In this document: piece by piece, positions 1 to 5,323 of the stretch
Layout: the number at the start of each line of letters is the position of its first letter
How positions within the stretch are numbered: position 1 is the stretch's first letter
Assembly (NCBI GenBank): GCA_023246885.1
Contig: JAHFHN010000040.1
Coordinates: forward strand, 1-6,889
Source of the DNA: Microcaldota archaeon
Lineage (GTDB): Archaea > Micrarchaeota > Micrarchaeia > Norongarragalinales > UBA8480
Reading direction: 5' to 3'
Length of the DNA: 6,889 bases
The notes under the pieces: generated by a model
Told to the model about the DNA's origin: nothing
Databases searched by the model: none
Seen by the model: only the letters and a program-made list of their open reading frames with translations
Position numbers and translations under genes: made by a program

Positions 1-210
1 AAGCGCTTCAGTTGTTTTTCTTCCCTTACCAATTGCGTTCGCATTACGCCCGCCAGAAAAAATAAGATGAGTTAACTCACCACTGTGAAGCATCTCAACT
101 GCCTTTTCAACTCGAAGCCTTGAAGCTAAATCCGGCTTTCCATTTGGCATAACGTAAAGCCCAAGGCATAAGCCAACTTTCTTTATTTTTGGTTCAACTT
201 CTTTCACCAT
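1..210 (-). CDS. DUF218/YdcF-SanA-like protein, N-terminal part (cut by window edge)
   Basis: This reading frame starts at ATG 210-208 and stays open to the window edge, giving 70 codons. The translation contains GLYVMPNGKPDLASRLRVEK, then AVEMLHSGELTHLIFSGG, and ends GRKTTEAL. A leading hydrophobic strand, an 'RL..A' helix, a 'G..THLIFSGG' strand-turn and then an 'E' is the pattern of the DUF218 (YdcF/SanA/ElyC) family, whose members have a Rossmann-like fold and whose biochemical role is mostly unsettled. There is no signal peptide or membrane segment in the visible part. It begins 23 bp after the stop of trxB on the same strand, so it is probably co-transcribed with it. The family call rests on the N-terminal third only. 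The rest of the gene is outside the window. Confidence 0.6.
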   Translation of the reverse strand, partial: MVKEVEPKIKKVGLCLGLYVMPNGKPDLASRLRVEKAVEMLHSGELTHLIFSGGRNANAIGKGRKTTEAL

Positions 211-233
211 TTTTAGCCTCTTCAATATTTCAA

Positions 234-1178
234 TTAACTTTTCGCGTGTTCAGCATTTTGAAGATATTCATATGCTGAATAAGCGGCAGTTACTCCTTCG
301 GCTACGCCTGTAATAGCTTGCTTAAATTTCGTATCTACAACATCTCCAGCTGCAAATACGCCCGGAATATTTGTTTCAGACAATCGATTAATTGGAATTT
401 CTCCTTTTGCATTTACTTTTACGCCAAGTTCAACTGCTAGTTGCGATAAAGGCAAATGACCAATTTCAACAAATAAGGCATCTAATGGAAATTCTTTTGA
501 CCCATTTATTTCCCGATCAAGTAAAACTTTGTTCATTTTTTTATCATCGCCCAAAATTTCTTTTACATTCACCTTAGTAAACACAGTTGCCTTGTTATTT
601 TTATTTAATTTTAATTCATTTACTGGTTCTGGCTTGATTTTTTCACCGCGCGCAAACACATAAACTTTTGACCCGAAAGTAGTTAGTAAAAGTGCTTCTT
701 TTATTGCAGAATCGCCCCCACCAACTACCCCAATAACTTTGTTTCGATAAAAAGCGCCGTCGCACAACGCACAATAATGCACGCCCTTGTTAGCGTACTT
801 CTCTTCACCTGGAACCCCTAATTTTTTCCAGTGCGTGCCAGTTGCAATTATTATTGTCTTACCTCTAAAAATTTTGCCCGCACTAACCGTAACTTCAAAT
901 AATTTGCCTTTTTTCTTTGCAGATACTGCACGGTCATTTTCAACATCTATTCCATATTCTTTCGCGTGGTCGGCGATGTTATTCGCTAATTCCATTCCAG
1001 TTAATTTCTTGAACCCAGGATAGTTTTCAACTACATCAGTAAGAATAATCGTGCCACCGATGCTTTCGCCTATAACTAATGTTTTCATTGTAAACCTACC
1101 AGCATACATAGCTGCTCCAAAACCAGTTACTCCGCCTCCAATAATTATAGTATCATATACTTGATTGTCGATTGTCAT
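234..1178 (-). CDS. trxB: Thioredoxin reductase (flavoprotein disulfide reductase)
   Basis: The 314-residue protein has the usual length and layout of low-molecular-weight thioredoxin reductase. An FAD-binding GGGVTG lies at residues 14-19, the redox-active CALC at 136-139 (Cys136, Cys139) is followed by DGAF, the nucleotide-binding GGGDSA lies at 153-158, and the second FAD motif FAAGDVV lies at 275-281. The enzyme passes electrons from a pyridine nucleotide through FAD to thioredoxin in the cytoplasm. The segment that normally reads HRRxxxR and grips the NADPH 2'-phosphate is ARGEKIK here (176-182), so cofactor preference cannot be assumed. The start is ATG 1178, with a weak purine stretch GGGG about 11-14 nt upstream and no other good start before it. 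It probably has its own promoter in the 106-bp gap behind DUF92. The DUF218-like gene follows 23 bp downstream. msrB elsewhere in the window is a likely indirect beneficiary through thioredoxin. Confidence 0.95.
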   Translation of the reverse strand: MTIDNQVYDTIIIGGGVTGFGAAMYAGRFTMKTLVIGESIGGTIILTDVVENYPGFKKLTGMELANNIADHAKEYGIDVENDRAVSAKKKGKLFEVTVSAGKIFRGKTIIIATGTHWKKLGVPGEEKYANKGVHYCALCDGAFYRNKVIGVVGGGDSAIKEALLLTTFGSKVYVFARGEKIKPEPVNELKLNKNNKATVFTKVNVKEILGDDKKMNKVLLDREINGSKEFPLDALFVEIGHLPLSQLAVELGVKVNAKGEIPINRLSETNIPGVFAAGDVVDTKFKQAITGVAEGVTAAYSAYEYLQNAEHAKS

Positions 1179-1204
1179 AACAATAATTCCCCAGTTAAGT
1201 GTAT

Positions 1205-1229
1205 TAATAGCCTCAAATGTGAGCTATTA
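1205..1229. promoter_or_regulatory. Inverted repeat between the putative TATA box and trxB (candidate operator)
   Basis: Arms TAATAG-CTCA (1205-1210 and 1212-1215) and TGAG-CTATTA (1220-1229) are perfectly complementary over 10 bp, with a single extra C at 1211 and a 4-nt centre AATG. The repeat lies 27-51 bp before the trxB start. If transcription begins about 25 bp after the proposed TATA box, it straddles the start site, which suits a repressor operator. A leader stem-loop is the alternative. No regulator gene is visible nearby. Confidence 0.4.
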
Positions 1230-1240
1230 GTATTTGTTTG

Positions 1241-1249
1241 ATAATATAG
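1241..1249 (-). promoter_or_regulatory. Putative TATA box of trxB
   Basis: On the minus strand this reads CTATATTAT, the best TATA-like element in the 106-bp gap between the DUF92 stop and the trxB start. It would place the transcription start near 1218-1220 and give a leader of about 40 nt. The match to the archaeal consensus is only fair. Confidence 0.4.
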
Positions 1250-1268
1250 ATAATACACACAAAGTGGT

Positions 1269-1274
1269 AAAAAA
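1269..1274 (-). terminator. T-tract terminator after the DUF92 gene
   Basis: The minus strand carries six consecutive T residues (CCTTTTTTACC) starting 10 nt beyond the DUF92 stop codon. Short T tracts are enough for archaeal RNA polymerase termination. Its place ahead of the trxB promoter fits a boundary between two transcription units. Confidence 0.4.
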
Positions 1275-1284
1275 GGTTACTAGT

Positions 1285-2154
1285 TTAGTACCCGAATATC
1301 ACTACAAAAGTAAGAAACGCTAATACCCCGGCTATTAGCGACGAAACCAAGTTTACAACGTCGTTATCGAAAAACTTTATTCCCTTTAAATAAAACGTTT
1401 TTTTACCACAAGTGTGTTCAGTGCGTTCTGTTTCGCACTTACACTTTTTACAATAGTACATTACTTGTAAAGTTGCGCCAAGCATACTGTCTAATATTGA
1501 ACCAATAATCCCAAAAAAAGTAATAAATAAAATAAAGTTAAAAACTCCACCCGGAATAACTGCAGCAACTTGTTCAGTTCCAAAATAAATCTCGTCAATG
1601 TAAACTAATGCCACTAAGCTAAGCGCAATTAAACCAGCACCAATAGCGGATGCAAATAGCCCAAAACGAGAAATTGCGCCAGATACGCCGGGTTCAACTT
1701 GTTTTAAACTCGTTATTAGAAATGGCTTTGACTTTGATAGCACGCCTAGTTCAGTTGCCCACGTGTCCGCGTTTACAGTTGCTAAAATCGCTGCAAAAGC
1801 TACGAATACGCTCGGTAACGGATAAAAATAATAGATAACAGCCACTAGTGCTGCGCCTGCACCATTGGCAAACACTTGCATTAAATCACGCGTTGAACCT
1901 TTTGCAAATTGCTTGTTAACCGCCTCTTTTGCAGCTTCACCATATTTAGTAACTGCAAAGGAACTAATGAAAAAAACCGCGAGCAACGAAAACCAAATTC
2001 GGCCATGAATCGGCGCAGCTGGAAAAATAAAAACAAGTAAACCAATCACAATAGCCGTGAGGGTACCTTCTTCAGTTAATGCATCGCGTTTAAACGCAAA
2101 AATTGCAAATAGCAAAATGCAAATGATTCCAATTAAATATTCAGCAAGCACCAT
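1285..2154 (-). CDS. DUF92 family integral membrane protein (VTE6-like, probable isoprenoid phosphate kinase)
   Basis: The 289-residue protein is almost wholly hydrophobic, with about seven or eight membrane segments (near 3-21, 33-48, 52-68, 96-112, 114-128, 164-186, 203-220 and 268-288). Family marks of DUF92 (PF01940) are ADTWATELG at 129-137, PGVSGAIS at 155-162 (usually PGTNGGVS), GSILDSMLGATLQ at 218-230, a loop with Cys235, Cys238, Cys240, His247 and Cys249 that looks like a small metal site, and NDVVNLVSS at 264-272. Plant VTE6, a phytyl-phosphate kinase, belongs to this family, so phosphorylation of an isoprenoid phosphate such as geranylgeranyl phosphate for lipid salvage is a reasonable inference, not a demonstrated role. 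The start is ATG 2154 with no clear ribosome binding site. The gene has a TATA-like box at 2222-2231 and lies 92 bp after the tRNA gene. Confidence 0.85.
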   Translation of the reverse strand: MVLAEYLIGIICILLFAIFAFKRDALTEEGTLTAIVIGLLVFIFPAAPIHGRIWFSLLAVFFISSFAVTKYGEAAKEAVNKQFAKGSTRDLMQVFANGAGAALVAVIYYFYPLPSVFVAFAAILATVNADTWATELGVLSKSKPFLITSLKQVEPGVSGAISRFGLFASAIGAGLIALSLVALVYIDEIYFGTEQVAAVIPGGVFNFILFITFFGIIGSILDSMLGATLQVMYYCKKCKCETERTEHTCGKKTFYLKGIKFFDNDVVNLVSSLIAGVLAFLTFVVIFGY

Positions 2155-2170
2155 TGAAAATTACAACATC

Positions 2171-2190
2171 CAAAAGAAAAGAAAAACAAA
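2171..2190 (-). terminator. T-rich tract between the tRNA gene and DUF92
   Basis: The minus strand reads TTTGTTTTTCTTTTCTTTTG, starting 57 nt beyond the tRNA 3' end and lying 17-36 nt before the DUF92 start. With the shorter TTTTCTTCT at 2239-2247 directly after the tRNA acceptor stem, it could end tRNA transcription. Because it also falls in the proposed DUF92 leader, it may be just a pyrimidine-rich leader. Confidence 0.3.
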
Positions 2191-2221
2191 CTTTGCCTTC
2201 TAATTTGAATAACGAACTTAG

Positions 2222-2231
2222 TTTATTTAAA
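2222..2231 (-). promoter_or_regulatory. Putative TATA box of the DUF92 gene
   Basis: The minus strand reads TTTAAATAAA, a good archaeal TATA match. It would start transcription near 2200, with a leader of about 45 nt before ATG 2154. It lies just after the tRNA gene, so the two can be separate transcription units. Confidence 0.45.
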
Positions 2232-2246
2232 CGTTGATAGAAGAAA

Positions 2247-2394
2247 AGCCCCCGGCGAGAATTGAACTCGCAACCTCCTGTTTGCTTGCTAATAAACGCG
2301 ACGCAATTTCTTTTTGGCCACGCCTGGCCTTTTTCTTTTCTAAAGAAAAAGGCATGGCTACGAGACAGGCGCTCTACCATTGAGCCACAAGGGC
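2247..2394 (-). tRNA. tRNA-Thr (anticodon CGU), interrupted by a 76-nt intron
   Basis: Every arm folds. The acceptor stem is GCCCTTG (2394-2388) with CGGGGGC (2254-2248), including two G-U pairs. The D stem is GCTC/GAGC around loop AATGGTA. The anticodon stem is CCTGT (2369-2365) with ACAGG (2281-2277), the variable loop is AGGTT, and the T stem GCGAG/CTCGC encloses TTCAATT. The 7-nt anticodon loop, CTCGTA plus A38, gives anticodon CGT (2362-2360), reading the Thr codon ACG. The discriminator base is U73 (2247), as is usual for archaeal tRNA-Thr, and CCA is not encoded. The intron at 2283-2358 sits at the canonical 37/38 position. A TATA box stands about 34 bp upstream. Reading the region as an open frame gives nothing protein-like. 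Confidence 0.92.
2283..2358 (-). other. tRNA-Thr intron (76 nt) with a long internal hairpin
   Basis: Boundaries are set by the anticodon loop: exon 1 ends at A37 (2359) and exon 2 resumes at A38 (2282). The first 42 nt of the intron (2358-2317) form a strong hairpin. GCCATGCCT (2358-2350) pairs with AGGCGTGGC (2325-2317), and inside it TTTTCTT pairs with AAGAAAA around the loop TAGAA, leaving a small AGGCC bulge. The expected bulge-helix-bulge splice motif is imperfect: C32 T33 C34 G35 faces CAAG (2288-2285), giving three pairs and one C-A mismatch at the anticodon base C34. No endonuclease frame is present. Confidence 0.8.
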
Positions 2395-2424
2395 AGGCTT
2401 TGAATAATACCAAGATAAATTAAG

Positions 2425-2432
2425 TTATAAAA
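2425..2432 (-). promoter_or_regulatory. TATA box of the tRNA-Thr gene
   Basis: The minus strand reads TTTTATAA, centred about 34 bp before the first base of the tRNA. This would give a precursor leader of only about 8 nt. It shows that the tRNA need not be co-transcribed with the upstream DUF475 gene. Confidence 0.55.
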
Positions 2433-2441
2433 GAGAGTATG

Positions 2442-2470
2442 AAAAGTTGCGTTGCGCAATTTAGCTTTTT
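2442..2470 (-). terminator. Possible terminator hairpin after the DUF475 gene
   Basis: A perfect 5-bp stem TTGCG (2447-2451) with CGCAA (2455-2459) around TTG is followed on the minus strand by CTTTTC. An outer AAAAG (2442-2446) and CTTTT (2465-2469) can also pair. It lies 12-40 nt past the stop of the leftward DUF475 gene and before the tRNA promoter, so a boundary role is plausible but weakly supported. Confidence 0.3.
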
Positions 2471-2481
2471 AATGAAGAGAA

Positions 2482-3408
2482 TCAAACACTTGCCTGTGCT
2501 TTAAGGTGTACGTGTGACTTCCAGAAGAAGAAGCCAACGGTGGCAAAAGTTAAGATTGGAGATACCCACGATGGAATGTGAAAATTGAAAGCATCAAGTA
2601 TCATTATTATGCCTAAGAAGAAGATTGAATACATTGCACCGTTTTTCAAGTAAATGTATTTTTTGATGTTATGAATATTGCGAATTGTTAATTCTCGCAC
2701 TACAAAAGCGCCAATACCGTTTCCAATAAGTATCAATGGAATTGCTAGTGTAAAAGCAAAAGCGCCAATTACTCCGTCAATTGAAAAACTTGCGTCAATA
2801 ACTTCTAAATAAAGAAGTTTACTTAAATCAGACATGTGCGTCGTACCGGCCATTAATTCTTTTTCTTTTTGTTCTGCATTTTGTTTGAAGCCATGTGTAA
2901 TGAAAAAAAGCGACGAGCCAATAACCGCACCAAAAGCGATTAAAAAGCTTTTTTGACCAGCAAACCAAGCTATAATCGTAAGTAAAATTGAAACAACCGC
3001 ATAAAACCAAATTCCTTGCCTGTGTAAAAAGCGTTCTCCATGCAAGCCATAAGACTTTGGTTCAAGAAATAGCCAGTGTAAAAATAAGAAAAGCATAAAC
3101 ACTCCGCCAAGCATTTGCAAAACAGGCGCAGTTGACTCAATAGCAGAAACTATTGCCGGGTCACTGTTAAGAGTAGCGAAAAACACTTCAACTATTGAAA
3201 GAGACGGGTTAGTTGCCCAAAGCATTAAACTCGGAAGTAAACCCCTAACAAGGAAAACTGCAATTAAGAGTCCCCAAAATAAGAACCATTTTCTTGCCTT
3301 TTCTCCCATTTTAGAGAGAACTTCAGCGTTGATAATCGCGTTGTCAATACTAGTAATAGTTTCAAAAAACACTAGACCCAGTACAACTAAAACAAGTTCC
3401 CAAACCAT
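2482..3408 (-). CDS. DUF475/TerC-like integral membrane protein
   Basis: Taken from ATG 3408 this is a 308-residue membrane protein with about eight or nine hydrophobic segments (near 3-19, 41-60, 95-116, 133-150, 154-172, 205-238, 258-275 and 281-297). Two internally repeated acidic motifs mark the family: FETITSIDNAIINAEVL at 15-31 and LEVIDASFSIDGVIGAFAFT at 201-220, the latter being the DUF475 hallmark. In the related TerC/Alx/MntP-type proteins such paired Glu/Asp sites lie in the membrane and handle divalent metal such as Mn2+, so metal ion export is the likely role by inference. The frame stays open for 51 codons upstream to 3561, but that part would overlap the divergent gene at 3471, is not family-like, and loses the promoter. 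The start at 3408 follows an A/T-rich TATA-like box by about 27 bp, consistent with leaderless translation. Confidence 0.8.
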   Translation of the reverse strand: MVWELVLVVLGLVFFETITSIDNAIINAEVLSKMGEKARKWFLFWGLLIAVFLVRGLLPSLMLWATNPSLSIVEVFFATLNSDPAIVSAIESTAPVLQMLGGVFMLFLFLHWLFLEPKSYGLHGERFLHRQGIWFYAVVSILLTIIAWFAGQKSFLIAFGAVIGSSLFFITHGFKQNAEQKEKELMAGTTHMSDLSKLLYLEVIDASFSIDGVIGAFAFTLAIPLILIGNGIGAFVVRELTIRNIHNIKKYIYLKNGAMYSIFFLGIIMILDAFNFHIPSWVSPILTFATVGFFFWKSHVHLKAQASV

Positions 3409-3430
3409 CGCATAAACATTGGAAAAACAT

Positions 3431-3441
3431 GTTTTTATTTC
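3431..3441. promoter_or_regulatory. Shared A/T box in the divergent DUF475 / 105-aa gene promoter region
   Basis: Only 62 bp separate the two divergent starts. The sequence GTTTTTATTTC in the middle reads as AAATAAAAAC on the other strand. It is about 27 bp from the DUF475 start (3408) and about 35 bp from the rightward start (3471), so one box could set either direction. The rightward gene also has GGCGAT about 5 nt before its ATG, which partly matches the archaeal GGTGAT ribosome binding sequence. Confidence 0.4.
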
Positions 3442-3470
3442 CCTTGTTTTACAATAAATAGGCGATAAAT

Positions 3471-3788
3471 ATGAACTACGTTTACAAATTTGAACAAAAA
3501 CACAAAAAAGAACTAGAAAGTCTATTAACCAAAGACCCTTATGCCGATGATTCATTTGCAAGACTAGGTTATGTTTTAAAAGAAAGCAATGCAGTGGGCC
3601 TAAAAGGTGGACACTTTATAGTCTACTTTAAAACAAGCGACGACGCACTAGGCAAAAAATTAATTGATTTACTTAAAACAATTCCAACTTGTGAAGAAGT
3701 AACTCCATCTGAAAAGGATTCAATAGCTAAACTAATTGACGCAGAAGAAACGCAAGCCGCAAGTGGATTCGGCGCAATTTTTGGATGA
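3471..3788 (+). CDS. Small conserved-looking protein of unknown function (105 aa)
   Basis: I do not recognise this family. The 105-residue protein is soluble, with mixed charge and no signal peptide or membrane segment. Predicted order is a lysine-rich helix (7-20), an acidic turn KDPYADD (21-27), then a strand pair RLGYVLKE (31-38) and GGHFIVYFKT (46-55), a helix (57-70), a loop with the only cysteine (Cys74), an acidic helix SEKDSIAKLIDAEETQAA (80-97), and a short glycine-rich tail SGFGAIFG (98-105). The alpha/beta arrangement and sharply defined tail suggest a small folded domain with a conserved C-terminal peptide, perhaps a binding tail. It is transcribed away from the DUF475 gene and ends 67 bp before the next operon, which has its own promoter. 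The ATG at 3471 is the natural start, preceded by GGCGAT. Confidence 0.75.
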   Translation: MNYVYKFEQKHKKELESLLTKDPYADDSFARLGYVLKESNAVGLKGGHFIVYFKTSDDALGKKLIDLLKTIPTCEEVTPSEKDSIAKLIDAEETQAASGFGAIFG

Positions 3789-3824
3789 ACTCAACTTATC
3801 CCCCCCCTAATTATTTGCGAAGGG

Positions 3825-3832
3825 TTTAAATT
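3825..3832 (+). promoter_or_regulatory. TATA box of the NDK-like / unknown / msrB operon
   Basis: TTTAAATT is centred 27-28 bp before ATG 3856. Transcription would therefore begin at or within a base or two of the start codon, predicting a leaderless mRNA. No ribosome binding site is seen before the ATG (GCGTATATAC), which agrees. A purine-rich CGAAGGG just upstream could act as a BRE. Confidence 0.6.
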
Positions 3833-3855
3833 GATATTTTACCAAGCGTATATAC

Positions 3856-4554
3856 ATGGTTAAACCAAAAGGATCAACTGGATTCCGCACGCATCGCAGC
3901 GTAAAACGCGAGATACATGCTTTAACTGGCAAAGCAAAAGAATCACTACTCCCTCCAAACGTTGTACTCGTAGTACACAAACCTGGACATAGAATTTTAC
4001 GACCAGCAGTAGAAGAAGTATACAGCCACTATGGCATAACTTCACTTCACATAAAACCAAGGCGATTTACGCCAAGCATGGTGAAGCATAATTATAACCA
4101 AGTAATGCGTAAACTGCGAAGCGAAATTCCAGATATAGAGGCTAAATTACTTAAAGCTTATTCATCAACGGGGGCACGGGATCACAACATAGCTGTGGAA
4201 TTAGTGCACGTTCCAGAAAAAGCAATTAGGCAAGTAGGAGCAAAAGACGCCTGGGATGCTATTAAAAAAATAGCGGGCAAAACAAACCCAGCAAAAGCAC
4301 ATGAAGATATGGTTGAAACAAAGGCGCCAACTATTCGCGGAAACGCATTCAGGCTCTTTAGTAAAAGTCACCCGGCATTTATCAACAATACACTAAACGC
4401 TGTACATGTTCCAGATCCAGTAACTAGGACCGTAGAACAGAGGCATTTAACCGGCCGGTGGCCAGACTTAGCGCTATTCACAACCGTATCAATGTTACTT
4501 GCTGCCAAGAAAAAATACAAGGAATTGAAAGCGCAAGGCAAATTACGTGGTTAA
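3856..4554 (+). CDS. Divergent nucleoside diphosphate kinase-like protein (enlarged, 232 aa)
   Basis: The full NDK active-site series can be followed in order: VVHKPG at 39-44 (Lys42 of the usual IKPD), HNY at 78-80 (Tyr), STG at 104-106, the strand NIAVELVHVPEKAI at 111-124 (usual VVAMVLEGENAI), GKTNPA at 141-146 (Thr143), TIRG at 159-162 (Arg161), and NAVH at 181-184 (Asn181 and catalytic His184) followed by PDP and E194. NDKs move a gamma phosphate between nucleotides through this histidine. Differences are large: normal size is about 140-160 residues, while here a basic N-terminal extension of about 35 residues, insertions before TIRG and between TIRG and NAVH, and an extra charged C-terminal helix bring it to 232. 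Asp after KP is Gly44, Lys137 stands where NDKs have Arg88, and HGSDS is HVPDP. Kinase activity is therefore an inference. It opens the operon, leaderless, and overlaps the next gene by 8 bp. Confidence 0.65.
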   Translation: MVKPKGSTGFRTHRSVKREIHALTGKAKESLLPPNVVLVVHKPGHRILRPAVEEVYSHYGITSLHIKPRRFTPSMVKHNYNQVMRKLRSEIPDIEAKLLKAYSSTGARDHNIAVELVHVPEKAIRQVGAKDAWDAIKKIAGKTNPAKAHEDMVETKAPTIRGNAFRLFSKSHPAFINNTLNAVHVPDPVTRTVEQRHLTGRWPDLALFTTVSMLLAAKKKYKELKAQGKLRG

Positions 4555-5323
4555 CGTGCATAAAACAGAACACGATTTAGTGCCTTCAAGAATTGAAAAA
4601 CCCAGGGGCACAACAAGAACAAATGCTTTACCGCCTACTTATACACATTTAATAAGAGCAAATAAAGAATCAAATGCAACTATAGCGGATCACCACGCGA
4701 GTCAAGAACATTTAGCGCTTATTTTGCACGAAGGATTCTTGACCCCAACCGCACTAGATGCGCGTGGACGTTCAACTAGCCGCAAAGGTAGAGACCATTC
4801 AAATTTTTACCACGTAGAAGAATCGGAAGTTGCGCACACCGCCCCGCCAATACCGTTTAATTTAGTTGTAGTTAAACTTCCAAAAACAAAATGGGTTGTT
4901 GACGAAAGAGAAGCAATCCCACCTGAAGCACGCCATGTGGGCACTCCTGCATTTCTGCAAGCGCGCATACAAACTTACAAATCAATCCCACCATATCGCA
5001 TATTAGCACTTAAATTACATTATCGCCCAGAACACGCTATGCCTACTTTTGAGCCAATTAGAAGCAAATCCGTAAAAGCATTTCTTACAAGCAGAAAAAT
5101 TGGCAAGCTAACTCAAAAAGATTTTCACCAAAAAACTGATGCAGAGCTACTTGCACACTTACGCAAAACAATAGCTAGAACCACTAGACGCCCGCTAACT
5201 ATACATTCAAAAGAGTCTAGTGAAGGAATTGAAGTAAAAGTGCCTTGGCTTGAACTTGCAATTGCAACCGCTAGAAAAAAAGGGGTACCAGTATACGGCT
5301 GGAATGGCGATTTAATTGAATGA
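4547..5323 (+). CDS. Unrecognised protein coupled to the NDK-like gene (258 aa)
   Basis: I cannot assign a family. The 258-residue protein is soluble, basic and rich in His and Arg, with no cysteine and no membrane segment. Residues 31-130 form the most domain-like part: [10 protein letters not shown] (31-40), then [17 protein letters not shown] (51-67), a basic SRKGRDH (78-84), FYHV (87-90), and a strand [17 protein letters not shown] (104-120). A His-containing strand followed by a helix ending 'ILxEGFL' vaguely recalls the first motifs of small ADP-ribosyltransferase folds (KptA, DarT), but this is a weak resemblance. A second region, [11 protein letters not shown] (151-161) to [15 protein letters not shown] (172-186), is followed by a helical tail ending [10 protein letters not shown]. 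The start is GTG 4547, 8 bp inside the preceding gene; a second in-frame GTG at 4556, just after that gene's stop, is an alternative. The end overlaps msrB by ATGA, so all three genes should be translated together. Confidence 0.75.
   Translation: MVNVHKTEHDLVPSRIEKPRGTTRTNALPPTYTHLIRANKESNATIADHHASQEHLALILHEGFLTPTALDARGRSTSRKGRDHSNFYHVEESEVAHTAPPIPFNLVVVKLPKTKWVVDEREAIPPEARHVGTPAFLQARIQTYKSIPPYRILALKLHYRPEHAMPTFEPIRSKSVKAFLTSRKIGKLTQKDFHQKTDAELLAHLRKTIARTTRRPLTIHSKESSEGIEVKVPWLELAIATARKKGVPVYGWNGDLIE

Noticed and set aside
787..1023. Rightward open frame opposite trxB
   Set aside because: It lies antisense to the conserved trxB coding region and has no promoter or recognisable product.
2316..2329. 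Palindromic GGCCA-CGCC-TGGCC as a separate protein-binding site
   Set aside because: It lies inside the tRNA intron and is an alternative pairing of the longer intron hairpin, so it needs no separate function.
2141..2413. Leftward 90-codon open frame across the tRNA region
   Set aside because: It is fully explained by the intron-containing tRNA-Thr, and its translation is low-complexity with no domain character.
3409..3561. Upstream 51-codon extension of the DUF475 gene (start at 3561)
   Set aside because: It would overlap the divergent 105-aa gene by about 90 bp, is not family-like, and covers the promoter region. ATG 3408 gives the expected family start.
3860..4060. Leftward 66-codon frame opposite the NDK-like gene
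   Set aside because: It is an antisense shadow of a well-supported coding region, with a Leu/Val/Cys-rich nonsense composition.
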